A DNA stretch of 64,000 bases from an uncultured Prevotellaceae bacterium (lineage in GTDB: Bacteria; Bacteroidota; Bacteroidia; Bacteroidales; Bacteroidaceae). The position numbers were made by a program, and so were the translations under genes. The first letter of the stretch is position 1. Each line of letters starts with the position of its first letter. The notes under the pieces were generated by a model that did not search any database, was not told the DNA's origin, and was given only the letters and a program-made list of their open reading frames with translations. Positions 33,956 through 42,792 of the stretch are shown piece by piece. The stretch covers positions 40,165 to 104,164 of the forward strand of contig CACYXD010000010.1 in assembly GCA_902778255.1 (NCBI GenBank). The letters run 5' to 3'.

Positions 33956-36900
33956 ATGTGGACTAGTATTTTGTCTGTAATTGTAGTCATCAATGAGCTG
34001 ATGGCTTCCAACGCAGGAGTAGAGATGAGCCCTGCCACAAATTTCGACAGTTGGATTGAACTATACAATCCAACAGAGCAATCCATTAATCTTGCTGGTA
34101 TGTATCTCAGTGATGATGAGACGAACCTCAAACGCTGGCAGATGCCAAGTGACATGGGTACGATCCCTGCCAAAGGATTCAAGGTTGTATGGCTGGGCTC
34201 TAACGACATCAAGGATAATCAGGCACCGTTCAAGCTAGATTGCGATGGCGGTACCATATACCTCAGCGACAAAAATGGCCAACTCGTTACCAGCCAGACC
34301 TACCCCGAGGCATTAAGTCGTACGTCATACGCCCGCATCACCGATGGTGGCGACGAGTGGAGTTGGACTTCTACTCCAACACCAGAGGCCACGAACGCCA
34401 CAGCCATCTTCGCCAACGAGCGACTCAATGCCCCCGTCATTGATAAAGGCAGTACCCTCTTCAAGAATTCCCTGAGCGTAAAGGTGACCATCCCTGAGGG
34501 CACCCGTCTGATGTACACCACCGACGGCAGTCTGCCCTCTGCCCCCAAAGGCGATGATGAGGAAGCGTCGCCCTGGACGGACTTTATCGTGAATGGTAAC
34601 TGTGAAGGCACTGATGCTACCTGCCTTGTCAGCCGCGATGCTGATGGCAATGGTGATGTAGAACGTATTGTTGACGGTGCTGGCTGCAACGGTTCGCGAG
34701 GTATTAAGATACACAGCACTGCCAATGCTGCTAACGACTGGTCGGCACAACTCTTTGTCTATACCCCCAACCATGTATGGCAGAGCGGTGAGAAATATCG
34801 TTTCCGCATGATGGTACGTGCCGACAAGGCCGCCCGCATCACCACACAGACACATGGTGCGCCCCACAGTTATATCACCAACAATATCATGGACGGTAGC
34901 TACAACATCACTACCCAATGGCAGGAAATCAGCTACGAAGGCACCATCACCGACTCTCAGACGGGTGCCAGCTATGACTATTGGAGTGGCCAAAGCACAG
35001 CAGGCAAGATGCAATCCATCGTTTTCAACCTGAACGTTGACAAGAAAGATAACTACTACTATTTCGACAACGTGAGCTGGGAGCTCTTCACTGGCGACGA
35101 ACAGGTAGTAGAAGCCAGCAAGGAGAGTAAGGACGGACTCTTCACCTTCGATAATACCACCAACCTCACCGTGCGCCTCTTCAAGGACGGCTACCTGCCC
35201 AGCGTGCCCGTCACACGCTCGTATATCAAGACGTCAAACGCCTACACCCTACCCGTCATCTCGATCGTCGGCGACAAGAAGTTCTTCACCGACCCGAAGA
35301 TAGGCTTCGACTGCGATGGCGACGGCACCAACGGCAAGACTGGCAACGGACAGAGCAGTCCGAAGAACTATAATCAGGACTGGGACCGTCCCGTGAACTT
35401 CTCGTATATCAGCACCGATGGCGAGATGCTGTTCAATCAGGATGTGAACATCAGCGCCTCAGGTGGCTATACTCGCAGTCAGCAGTATCGCTCGTTTAAA
35501 CTGAAGAGCAACAAGGTGTTCGACGGACAGAACCAGTTCGACTATCCGTTCTTCCCCCAGAAACCCTATATCCGCAGCAAGGTCATCCTGATCCGCAATG
35601 GCGGCAACGACATCTGGAAACACAATGCACGCTTCATGGACCCCGCACTGGAGACCATCATCCAGCGCTCGGGCATCGACCTCGACGTGCAGTCGTACGT
35701 ACCCGTGATAGAATATGTCAATGGTCAACTGAGGGGCGTGCTGAATATGCGTGAGCCCAACAACGACAAGTTTGCCTACGCCAACTTCGGCTATGACGAC
35801 GAGGAACTGGATGCCTTCGAGAATCTCAACATCAAGAATGGCGACGACGTGGCTATCAAGCGCATCTTTGAACTGGGCAAACAGGCCACCGACAACAGCG
35901 CATACAAGGAGTTACAGTCGCTGCTCGACATCGATGAGTTCACCAACTACATGGCAGCCACGCTGTTTGTCCACAACGACGACTGGCCAGACAACAACAT
36001 GAAAGCCTACCGCAGCCGTAACGACGGACGCTACCGCTTCGTCAGCTTCGACATGGACTATGCCTTCAACAGCTGTTGGAACGAGAGCGATGACAACCCC
36101 TTCGTCAACTTTGCCAAGTTCAAGGACGACGCTACTGCCCCACGCACAAGCTACAACAAAGACATCGTGAACCTCTTCCTTAACCTGCTCAACAACGATG
36201 ACTACAGGCAGAAGTTCATGACTACCTTCGCAATCATGGGAGGCAGCGTCTTTGAGCCTACCCGTGCCAATGCCATCGTCGATGAACTCCTGGAAAGGGT
36301 GCAGCCCATGTGCCAACTGATGCGGCAGCAGGGCATCAATGATGGCCATCAGCCCGACCGCGCTGCCACCACCATCAAGAACAACCTCCAGGGACGGGCA
36401 AGTCTGATGGCCGACTATATGAAACAGTTTGACCTGTTCAAACTCAGCAGCACAGCCAAGCGTGCCATAGAGATCACCACCGACGCCGAGGGTGCCACCC
36501 TGACCATCAATGGCATCAAGGTGCCCTATGCCTCATTCAACGGCTACCTCTTCGGCACCGTCAACCTCGAGGCCAAGGCACCTGCAGGCTATCGTTTCAA
36601 GGCATGGATGAAAGACGGCAAGCAATATGCCACCACGGCTGCCACCAGTCTGACCGGCACCTCGGCAGCTAAGATGAAGGCCTGCTTCACCGCCCTCACC
36701 GCCGACGAGAAGGCCGCCGTGGGACTCACCCCTGTACGCATCAACGAGGTCAGCGCCGCCAATGGCATCTACGTCAACGAGTTCTTCAAGCGTAACGACT
36801 GGATAGAACTCTACAACACCACCGACGAGCCGATCGACGTGGCTGGCATGTATCTCAGTGACAACGAGAAGAAGCCCCTGAAATATCAGATTTCATCTTC

Positions 36901-37360
36901 TAACTCTCAATCCACAATAGTTCCTGCTCACGGCTATCTCATCGTCTGGTGCGACAAACTGGAATCCGAGAGCCAACTCCACGCCTCGTTCAAACTCGAT
37001 GCCGATGGCGGATGCGTGCTCCTTACTGCTGCCGACGAGTCATGGTGCGACCGTCTGAGCTATGCTGCCCACACTGCCGATCAGACTGTAGGCCGCTATC
37101 CTGACGGAAGCAGTGATGTGTTCGTCATGAACATCCCTACCATTGCCCAGAACAACATCGCCACCAGTTATCTTGTGCCTGTTGAGCAGCCCGACCTCAC
37201 AGGCATCGACATGGCTCAGACCTCAAGCGTCAAATCTCATGTCACCATCTATAATCTAGCCGGTCAGCCTGTTGTCACCCCGAAACCCGGTGTATGCTAC
37301 ATAGCACGCATCACCGATGGCCAGGGACACACAAGGGCCGTCAAGTTCGTACAGAGATAA
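33956..37360 (+). CDS. CotH-kinase/lamin-tail surface protein with T9SS tail
   Basis: This 1134-aa protein is a mosaic. A lamin-tail domain (about residues 10-115, INELMASNAGVE and WIELYNPTEQSINLAG) is followed by a chitobiase-like segment and a carbohydrate-binding-like module near 220-380. A CotH kinase domain follows (about 430-830, SSPKNYNQDWDRPVNFSY and VSFDMDYAFNSCW). A second lamin-tail domain lies at about 925-1050 (RNDWIELYNTTDEPIDVAG), and a T9SS tail begins VTIYNLAGQPV. Normally a signal peptide precedes INELMASN. Here only nine residues (MWTSILSVI) lie before that region, with an in-frame TAA 13 nt upstream of the ATG, so the export signal is weak or lost. Confidence 0.85.
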   Translation: MWTSILSVIVVINELMASNAGVEMSPATNFDSWIELYNPTEQSINLAGMYLSDDETNLKRWQMPSDMGTIPAKGFKVVWLGSNDIKDNQAPFKLDCDGGTIYLSDKNGQLVTSQTYPEALSRTSYARITDGGDEWSWTSTPTPEATNATAIFANERLNAPVIDKGSTLFKNSLSVKVTIPEGTRLMYTTDGSLPSAPKGDDEEASPWTDFIVNGNCEGTDATCLVSRDADGNGDVERIVDGAGCNGSRGIKIHSTANAANDWSAQLFVYTPNHVWQSGEKYRFRMMVRADKAARITTQTHGAPHSYITNNIMDGSYNITTQWQEISYEGTITDSQTGASYDYWSGQSTAGKMQSIVFNLNVDKKDNYYYFDNVSWELFTGDEQVVEASKESKDGLFTFDNTTNLTVRLFKDGYLPSVPVTRSYIKTSNAYTLPVISIVGDKKFFTDPKIGFDCDGDGTNGKTGNGQSSPKNYNQDWDRPVNFSYISTDGEMLFNQDVNISASGGYTRSQQYRSFKLKSNKVFDGQNQFDYPFFPQKPYIRSKVILIRNGGNDIWKHNARFMDPALETIIQRSGIDLDVQSYVPVIEYVNGQLRGVLNMREPNNDKFAYANFGYDDEELDAFENLNIKNGDDVAIKRIFELGKQATDNSAYKELQSLLDIDEFTNYMAATLFVHNDDWPDNNMKAYRSRNDGRYRFVSFDMDYAFNSCWNESDDNPFVNFAKFKDDATAPRTSYNKDIVNLFLNLLNNDDYRQKFMTTFAIMGGSVFEPTRANAIVDELLERVQPMCQLMRQQGINDGHQPDRAATTIKNNLQGRASLMADYMKQFDLFKLSSTAKRAIEITTDAEGATLTINGIKVPYASFNGYLFGTVNLEAKAPAGYRFKAWMKDGKQYATTAATSLTGTSAAKMKACFTALTADEKAAVGLTPVRINEVSAANGIYVNEFFKRNDWIELYNTTDEPIDVAGMYLSDNEKKPLKYQISSSNSQSTIVPAHGYLIVWCDKLESESQLHASFKLDADGGCVLLTAADESWCDRLSYAAHTADQTVGRYPDGSSDVFVMNIPTIAQNNIATSYLVPVEQPDLTGIDMAQTSSVKSHVTIYNLAGQPVVTPKPGVCYIARITDGQGHTRAVKFVQR

Positions 37361-37382
37361 GAGACACACGCACATAGAAAAA

Positions 37383-37416
37383 GGGGCGCATCCGGATGTC
37401 ACATCGGTTGCGCCCC
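37383..37416. terminator. GC-rich hairpin after CotH gene
   Basis: Stem GGGGCGCA / TGCGCCCC with an 18-nt loop follows the CotH stop by about 25 bp. There is no T run, so it may stabilise the 3' end rather than terminate. The rest of 37417-37594 shows no gene. Confidence 0.5.
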
Positions 37417-37594
37417 TGTCAGTACTTAAAAGCAAACAATAACCTAAAACAAACCTATGGAATCTCGATTGATTCTGGTGCAAAGATAGATATTTTGGGA
37501 TTACGACACAAAAGGAAAACCCTAAACCTTATGGGGAGTTTCCCTATTTCGATGGGGAAAATCCCTAAAACAAGAAAACTTTGAACCTTGATCT

Positions 37595-37624
37595 TTGAAC
37601 TTTAAACTAAATACACTACCTTTG
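37595..37624 (+). promoter_or_regulatory. Promoter of M15 peptidase gene
   Basis: TTG (37595-37597) and TACCTTTG (37617-37624) are 19 bp apart; the -7 box ends 5 nt before the ATG, implying a leaderless mRNA. Confidence 0.65.
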
Positions 37625-37629
37625 CAGCC

Positions 37630-38268
37630 ATGAAAAGAATATACCTTATTATATATTTAAGCATAGTTAGCCTCGGGGCCATGGCTCAGACGGAAGGCTT
37701 TTCCGCTGACACGCTCAGCAACGCCGTATTTGCACGGATGCAGGGGAAATCGTATCCTGAAGGATGCTCGATAAAACGTAGCGATCTAAGATATCTTCAG
37801 GTGTTACATTATGATGCCGAGGGGAAAGTGAAAAAGGGAGAACTGGTATGCAACAAGAAGATAGCCGACGACCTGCTGGATATCTTCCACCAGCTCTATG
37901 AGGCCCACTACCCTATCGAACGGATGACACTCGTGGATGACTATGATGCTGACGACGAGTGTTCGATGACAGCCAACAACACATCATGCTTCTGCTACAG
38001 GCAGATAACAGGCAGCAAACGACTGTCAAAACATTCTATGGGCATGGCCATCGACATCAACCCACTACAAAACCCCTGTGTGAAGACACGCAAGGATGGC
38101 AGCACATGGGTACAGCCGAAGGCTGGACGACGTTATGTCAACAGAAACGGGAAATACCCATACAAAATCACTAAAGGAGACCTCTGCTACAGGCTTTTCA
38201 TGGAACACGGCTTTTCATGGGGCGGCAATTGGCGCAGCACGAAAGACTATCAGCACTTTGAGAAGTGA
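37630..38268 (+). CDS. Secreted M15-family peptidase
   Basis: This 212-aa protein has a signal peptide ending near GAMAQ. Its peptidase M15 core has SKHSMGMAIDINP (H-x(6)-D zinc-ligand motif) around residue 138 and a terminal WRSTKDYQHFEK with the last His ligand. The family contains D-alanyl-D-alanine and L-alanyl-D-glutamate peptidases that trim peptidoglycan stem peptides in the periplasm; the size fits the VanY/phage-endolysin-like subgroup. It is a single-gene unit with a leaderless-type promoter. The end is followed by GAAGTTA repeats shared with other gene 3' ends. Confidence 0.85.
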   Translation: MKRIYLIIYLSIVSLGAMAQTEGFSADTLSNAVFARMQGKSYPEGCSIKRSDLRYLQVLHYDAEGKVKKGELVCNKKIADDLLDIFHQLYEAHYPIERMTLVDDYDADDECSMTANNTSCFCYRQITGSKRLSKHSMGMAIDINPLQNPCVKTRKDGSTWVQPKAGRRYVNRNGKYPYKITKGDLCYRLFMEHGFSWGGNWRSTKDYQHFEK

Positions 38269-38277
38269 GAGATAAGG

Positions 38278-38311
38278 AGTTAAAGAAGTTAGAGAAGTTA
38301 AAGAAGTTAAG
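38278..38311 (+). repeat. GAAGTTA repeat tract
   Basis: Four degenerate GAAGTTARA units lie between the convergent M15 and Crp/Fnr genes. Confidence 0.55.
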
Positions 38312-38319
38312 ACGATAGT

Positions 38320-38991
38320 TTACATTAAGAGGTGTTCCAAGGAGGGAATCTCGATGATGCCACGGCGCAAGCGAAGCAAGCCTTCGTCCTGCATCGCATT
38401 CAGCACGTGGGACACATCCAGACGACTGTCGCCTACCTCCTGAGCCAACTGGTTCATCAGGATACGGAAAGTCTTAGGACCTGCAGGATAGAGGCTGTGA
38501 TCCAGGAAGAAGCGGATAATGCGCTGACGCAAATTGGCTGGCGCCTTACGCCAAGGCCAGCGTCCACGACGCTGAGAATACGTGGCCAACATATTCAACA
38601 GGTTCAGACGGATAATCAGGAAGTCGTCCAACAATCGGAGCACCTCATCCTTAGAAAGGGTAATAAAATGGCTCTCGGTAAGCGTGACCACCGTGCTTTG
38701 ATGATTGGGGTTGGCACCAAAAAGCCCCTCGGGCTGCAAGAGCCAGGGCGCAGAGAGGCGTTCGGTAACATTGTAATGTCGGTCATCGCTGAAGGTGGTC
38801 ACTGACAGCACACCACCGATAAGGAAATAAAAATGCTGAAAAGCGTCTCCCTCACGAACTACCGTCTTCCCCGCAGCCAACTTCTCGAAGCCGAACTTTG
38901 TCTGTCCTGCCAACTGAAGTAGCTCCGCACGACTCAGTCCCTGAAACAGGGGGAAGCGCAACAGACTATCGTATAGGCGGAAGTCAGACAT
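38320..38991 (-). CDS. Crp/Fnr family transcriptional regulator
   Basis: This 223-aa protein has an N-terminal cyclic-nucleotide-binding-like beta-roll (about residues 20-130, KTVVREGDAFQHFYFLIGGVLS). A C-terminal winged helix follows (about 150-220) with VGDSRLDVSHVLNAMQDEGL as recognition helix region. No Fnr-type cysteine cluster is visible, so an iron-sulfur sensor is unlikely. The residues that contact cAMP in CRP are not conserved by eye, so the ligand is unknown. It is the last gene of a six-gene minus-strand cluster, downstream of apbE. Its start codon lies within a triple direct repeat. Confidence 0.88.
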   Translation of the reverse strand: MSDFRLYDSLLRFPLFQGLSRAELLQLAGQTKFGFEKLAAGKTVVREGDAFQHFYFLIGGVLSVTTFSDDRHYNVTERLSAPWLLQPEGLFGANPNHQSTVVTLTESHFITLSKDEVLRLLDDFLIIRLNLLNMLATYSQRRGRWPWRKAPANLRQRIIRFFLDHSLYPAGPKTFRILMNQLAQEVGDSRLDVSHVLNAMQDEGLLRLRRGIIEIPSLEHLLM

Positions 38992-39045
38992 AGTAACTTA
39001 TTTAAATCTTAAAAGACGCAGTAACTTTTTTAAAGACACAGTAAC
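38986..39045 (-). repeat. Three direct repeats overlapping the Crp start
   Basis: On the minus strand GTTACTNNGTCT occurs three times (39034-39045, 39014-39025, 38986-38997). The last copy contains the ATG-TCT start of the regulator. The first copy could start a 13-codon peptide at GTG (39039-38998, MSLKKLLRLLRFK). Confidence 0.5.
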
Positions 39046-39056
39046 ATATTAACAAA

Positions 39057-39995
39057 TTATTGATAGGCTGAGAGGGCAGGCGAAGCCCAAACAGCAAGCT
39101 GTCCGTCCTCATCCGAATAGATGAGATAGGCCATGAGTTCAGGATGACGCTGAAGTACAGCCTGAGCACCCTGCAAGCCAAGCACCATAAACGAGGTGGC
39201 ATAGGCATCGGCAGTGGCACAGTTGTCGGCAAAGACAGTGGCCGACAGCAGACTATGCTGTACAGGATAGCCTGTGCGGGGATCAATGGTATGAGCATAT
39301 TTGCGGCCGCCTTGGTAATAGAAATTACGATAGTTGCCACTGGTTGCCATGGCACGGTCGGTGATGGCGAGCACGGTCTGCATCTCACCCTCTACACTCA
39401 GCGAGTCATCAGTGGGCTTGGTAATGCCTATATGCCAGTCCTGCCCTTTGGCATTGCGACCCTTGACCACGACCTCACCACCAATCTCCACCATATAGTT
39501 CTGAATGCCACGCGACTCCAGCAGACGTGCCACCACATCGCATCCATAGCCTTTGGCAATGGCACTGAAATCCAACTGATGGCGTATCAGCAGCAGGCTA
39601 TCTACCTGAGCTGGCGTTGGCATCTGCTCATGCTTGAAGCCGAAGCCCCACGCATTGACCAGCGGAGCCACAGTAATATCGAAAGCGCCATCTGTTTCCT
39701 TGTTTACCGTCCGTGCCAACTGGAATACTTCCTGAAACATAGCACTACGTTCCACTGCCGAGTCTCCCTGATTGATGCGGGCCACGGTACTCTCGGGGTT
39801 GAACATCGAGAACTCACCATCGACCTTCATCAGTTCGGCCTCAATCGCCTGTTGCAAATCCTCACTACTCTGATAGGTGATATTATAAATAGTACCGAAC
39901 ACGAAATTAGTGTTCTGTCTATACTCCTTCTGTGTACAGGACACCAGGCAAACGCCCAACAACCAACACCATACACCTAACACCCAACACCTCAT
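39057..39995 (-). CDS. apbE: ApbE-like FAD:protein FMN transferase lipoprotein
   Basis: This 312-aa protein begins with a lipoprotein signal (WCWLLGVCLVSCTQ, lipobox Cys about residue 20). The ApbE core follows: FGTIYNITY, EFSMFNPESTVARIN, AFDITVAPLVNAWGF, IAKGYGCDVVARLLE and the MATSGNYRNFY...HTIDPRTGYP segment that closes the FAD site. ApbE proteins transfer FMN from FAD to Thr residues of envelope flavoproteins such as NqrB, NqrC and RnfG. No such target is encoded here. The start lies 6 bp from the DUF6048 stop, indicating an operon. Confidence 0.92.
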   Translation of the reverse strand: MRCWVLGVWCWLLGVCLVSCTQKEYRQNTNFVFGTIYNITYQSSEDLQQAIEAELMKVDGEFSMFNPESTVARINQGDSAVERSAMFQEVFQLARTVNKETDGAFDITVAPLVNAWGFGFKHEQMPTPAQVDSLLLIRHQLDFSAIAKGYGCDVVARLLESRGIQNYMVEIGGEVVVKGRNAKGQDWHIGITKPTDDSLSVEGEMQTVLAITDRAMATSGNYRNFYYQGGRKYAHTIDPRTGYPVQHSLLSATVFADNCATADAYATSFMVLGLQGAQAVLQRHPELMAYLIYSDEDGQLAVWASPALSAYQ

Positions 39996-40000
39996 AAGCC

Positions 40001-40705
40001 TCAGATATCTATGATGACATTAAACGTGGCACCAAGACTCGACGTGTCCTGAATGCCGTAGCCAGGCACATACCACGTCTTCCCCATCACTCCGTCTCTA
40101 TGACTCAGACGGTTACGATAGCGGGCACTCCAGCCCAAATGCAGCGGACCGGCAATCTTGGCATCGACACCAAACAGTATCTCAGCCCAGTGCTGCTTAC
40201 AAGGCTCATCCACTATGCCATACGATGTAGGCCACTTCCATACGGGATCAGGAAAGGGCTTGCGATCGATGCTCACCTTGTAACTGGTAAAGCCATAGCG
40301 CACTCCGACATAGAGACGATTGGGTGCGTGCTTGTTTTTCATAATGTTGAAGTCAACACCCAAGCGAAAATAAGGCGCTGTGGTCTTATACGTGATTTCA
40401 GTCACCTCGTCTTCTACATGATTAGCCCTGCCGACACCTATCTCCAGAACAGGGAAATACTGGTCGTGGAGATTCAGACGCAGAGCGCCCTCGTACTGGC
40501 CATGGTCGCTCAACTGCATCTGTGCCATGCCAACAAGGTCGGCCGAGACAGCAAATCCCCTGAAGAAAGGCACTGTGTCGCGTTCAAACTTCAAGAAGCC
40601 CTGAGCAGAAGAGGGGGTAAGACAAGCTAAATGGAAAGTGAAAAGAACCACTAACCACTGCTTACTTCTTAAAGTGGATATGAATATGATCGGCAGACGG
40701 GTCAT
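40001..40705 (-). CDS. DUF6048-like outer-membrane barrel protein
   Basis: This 234-aa protein has a signal peptide ending near SSAQG. The rest shows alternating hydrophobic/aromatic strands, e.g. YLYVGVRYGFTSYKVS, HLGWSARYRNRL and a final ATFNVIIDI, typical of a small eight-to-twelve-strand outer-membrane barrel. I assign it tentatively to DUF6048. Its 5' end overlaps the DUF6452 gene by 44 bp in another frame, which supports tight coupling. In other Bacteroidota these two families also appear as neighbours, to my recollection. Function unknown. Confidence 0.75.
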   Translation of the reverse strand: MTRLPIIFISTLRSKQWLVVLFTFHLACLTPSSAQGFLKFERDTVPFFRGFAVSADLVGMAQMQLSDHGQYEGALRLNLHDQYFPVLEIGVGRANHVEDEVTEITYKTTAPYFRLGVDFNIMKNKHAPNRLYVGVRYGFTSYKVSIDRKPFPDPVWKWPTSYGIVDEPCKQHWAEILFGVDAKIAGPLHLGWSARYRNRLSHRDGVMGKTWYVPGYGIQDTSSLGATFNVIIDI

Positions 40706-41147
40706 AGGTTACAGACGGATTTTTAATAAAGATGGTATCAATACCAATATGGGTGCTACGTACGTCAGTGAGTGTATGGAAGAAATGGGCACTGCAGTCA
40801 ACAGACTCAAAATGAGGGATATCCTCTTTCTTCAGCCATACGGTGTCAATAGTAGCCACATTGTTGGCTTTGAGAATACAGAACACAAGTTTATCCTCTG
40901 GATGGGTGTAGCTGATAGGCAGCGAGAACGACCTTTTATCGTAGGCACGATTGAGAATCAGCGTATCCTCATTGTCGCTGCGGGTTGACCATACAAAGAG
41001 AGTATCCTTCAAGGTGTCGGCAATCTCCACCCCATTGCTATACGTCTTAATGGAATAGTTCAACGCCACCTTGTTCTGTACAGGACAATCAATGGTGGAA
41101 CAGGCTGCGACAGCCATGACAAAGGCAAAGAGGAGTAAGTGCCTCAT
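40662..41147 (-). CDS. DUF6452-like lipoprotein
   Basis: This 161-aa protein has a short lipoprotein signal (FAFVMAVAACSTIDCP, lipobox Cys about residue 16). A beta-rich domain follows, containing NKVALNYSIKTYSNGV, LILNRAYDKRSFSLPISY and a His-rich end (HIHIHFKK). It resembles DUF6452. It overlaps the downstream barrel gene by 44 bp and the GT2 gene by 4 bp, so it is embedded in the same transcript. A partner role with the DUF6048 barrel in the envelope is an inference from overlap. Confidence 0.75.
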   Translation of the reverse strand: MRHLLLFAFVMAVAACSTIDCPVQNKVALNYSIKTYSNGVEIADTLKDTLFVWSTRSDNEDTLILNRAYDKRSFSLPISYTHPEDKLVFCILKANNVATIDTVWLKKEDIPHFESVDCSAHFFHTLTDVRSTHIGIDTIFIKNPSVTYDPSADHIHIHFKK

Positions 41148-42079
41148 ATTTCCGCTTCTATCTGATAGTCATTACGCACATTCGACGTGCGACTGATAAG
41201 GTCGCCCAAGAAACCAGCCAGGAAGAATTGGGTACCTATTGTCATCGCGGTGAGCGAGAGGTAGAAGAAAGCAGATTTAGTAATATAGAGCAAGCCCAGC
41301 ACCTTGCCAACGCCCAGGATGAAAGCTGCAAAGAAGCCGATAAGGAACATGATAGTGCCCAGGAACCCGAACACGTGCATGGGTTTCTTGCCGAAAGTAC
41401 TGAGGAACCACAGCGTGAGCAGATCCAGATAGCCATTGACAAAGCGGTTCCATCCCATGAACTTCGACTCACCATATTTACGAGCCTGATGGTGTACCAC
41501 CTTCTCGGCAATCTTGTCAAAACCAGCATTCTTAGCCAGATAAGGCATATAGCGGTGCATCTCACCATAGACCTCAATATTTTTCACCACATCACGACGA
41601 TAGGCCTTCAGGCCGCAGTTGAAGTCGTGCAGGTTCTTGATACCACTCACGGCACGAGCTGTAGCATTGAAGAGCTTGGTAGGCAGAGTCTTCGACAGCG
41701 GGTCGTAGCGCTTCTGCTTATAACCACTCACCAAGTCGTACTTCTGCTCCTTGATCATACGATAGAGCTCAGGTATCTCGTCAGGCGAATCCTGCAAATC
41801 GGCATCCATAGTGATAATCACATCGCCCTCAGCCTGTTCAAAACCACAATAAAGGGCAGGGCTCTTTCCGTAGTTACGACGGAACTTAATTCCTTTTACG
41901 TGCCCTGATTTCTCTTTCAGGTCTGTGATGATTTCCCACGAGCGGTCTGTACTACCATCGCTGATAAAGATGACTTCATACGAGAAATTATTCTCGTTCA
42001 TTACCCGCTCTATCCATGCAAAGAGCTCAGGAATCGACTCCTCCTCATTATACAGAGGTATTACTACTGATATATCCAT
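41144..42079 (-). CDS. GT2 glycosyltransferase with two C-terminal membrane segments
   Basis: This 311-aa enzyme begins MDISVVIPLYNEEESIPELF, the GT2 signature, followed by the ISDGSTDRSWEI and ITMDADLQDSPDEIP motifs with the DxD-type metal site near residue 95. Two hydrophobic hairpins (about 230-260 and 270-300) form the membrane anchor. The architecture matches dolichol/undecaprenyl-phosphate glycosyltransferases (DPM1/ArnC-like, GtrB) that load a sugar onto lipid carrier on the cytoplasmic face. The sugar is unknown. It lies 8 bp after the DUF4199 gene and overlaps the DUF6452 gene by 4 bp. Confidence 0.92.
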   Translation of the reverse strand: MDISVVIPLYNEEESIPELFAWIERVMNENNFSYEVIFISDGSTDRSWEIITDLKEKSGHVKGIKFRRNYGKSPALYCGFEQAEGDVIITMDADLQDSPDEIPELYRMIKEQKYDLVSGYKQKRYDPLSKTLPTKLFNATARAVSGIKNLHDFNCGLKAYRRDVVKNIEVYGEMHRYMPYLAKNAGFDKIAEKVVHHQARKYGESKFMGWNRFVNGYLDLLTLWFLSTFGKKPMHVFGFLGTIMFLIGFFAAFILGVGKVLGLLYITKSAFFYLSLTAMTIGTQFFLAGFLGDLISRTSNVRNDYQIEAEI

Positions 42080-42087
42080 TGTGTTTA

Positions 42088-42630
42088 CTAATTTACAATT
42101 TTTGTTGTTCCCTTTCTCATAATCGCCGCAATTGGCAGTCCAAGTATAAAGCCAGACAGCATAACCGTTGCCAGCATGTTCAGTGCGAAGTCAATCGGTC
42201 GGAGGCTCTGCAACACGTGCAGGCTTTCGTTAGCCCAATCGGTTAATCCCTTCTGGTTTAGAGCCTCAACAATCTCTGGTGCAGACATCACACGTCCAAT
42301 AGTCATCACCAGATACCCCTGATCCATATAGGCCAGATAAGCATAAACAGCCAAGGCGAAGAGCAGTCCACCATAGAGGAACATCTTGCTCACATAAAAC
42401 CAGCCACGCAAGAATGAAATAGAGCCTTCCAACCCGTTGTCACGGAAATGCTTCAGACGTGTACCGACGAAAAACGGCATCACGATAAGCGTCAGCAACG
42501 AGAGAAAGCCATAGAGAGGCGAAGTCAGCCCCACTACATAGCACGCAAAACCGGCTATCATCAAGACTGAAAGCATTGCTCCATCAATACGGGCAAAGGC
42601 ATTCAGTTGTCTATATTCGGGTGCAGTCAC
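42088..42630 (-). CDS. DUF4199-like inner-membrane protein
   Basis: This protein of about 180 aa has four membrane segments (including MLSVLMIAGFACYVVGL, FLSLLTLIVMPFFVG, LLFALAVYAYLAYM and a last one near the C-terminus). It resembles DUF4199. The start is uncertain: a longer open frame begins at 42687, but a TACTTTTG -7 box at 42663-42670 lies inside it. The GTG at 42630 (VTAPEYRQLNAFARIDG) is therefore preferred. It is the first gene of the six-gene operon ending in the Crp/Fnr gene. Function unknown. Confidence 0.7.
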   Translation of the reverse strand: MTAPEYRQLNAFARIDGAMLSVLMIAGFACYVVGLTSPLYGFLSLLTLIVMPFFVGTRLKHFRDNGLEGSISFLRGWFYVSKMFLYGGLLFALAVYAYLAYMDQGYLVMTIGRVMSAPEIVEALNQKGLTDWANESLHVLQSLRPIDFALNMLATVMLSGFILGLPIAAIMRKGTTKIVN

Positions 42631-42662
42631 GTTAATTATATATATAAATATGTAATCGCCTG

Positions 42663-42670
42663 CAAAAGTA
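42663..42670 (-). promoter_or_regulatory. -7 box of the DUF4199-to-crp operon
   Basis: On the minus strand TACTTTTG is followed by CAGG, 32 nt before the preferred GTG start. Confidence 0.6.
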
Positions 42671-42766
42671 CGCATTTTCTTGCACATAACGAGGGCATTG
42701 TCTTAAAAAATAGTTAAAAACGGGAAAAATATGAATTACGGATTATGATTTATGAATAAAAAATGT

Positions 42767-42774
42767 TACCTTTG
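42767..42774 (+). promoter_or_regulatory. -7 box of the SRP RNA-tRNA-Thr unit
   Basis: TACCTTTG is followed by CACCCG, 18 bp upstream of the first stem of the SRP RNA. No other promoter lies between the two RNA genes. Confidence 0.65.
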
Positions 42775-42792
42775 CACCCGCAAAAGCAATAC

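Noticed and set aside
35301-35350. DCDGDGTNGK stretch in the CotH protein as a dockerin or EF-hand
   Set aside because: It is a single loop inside the CotH domain followed by the family's SSPKNYNQDWDRP motif, without the paired helix pattern of a dockerin.
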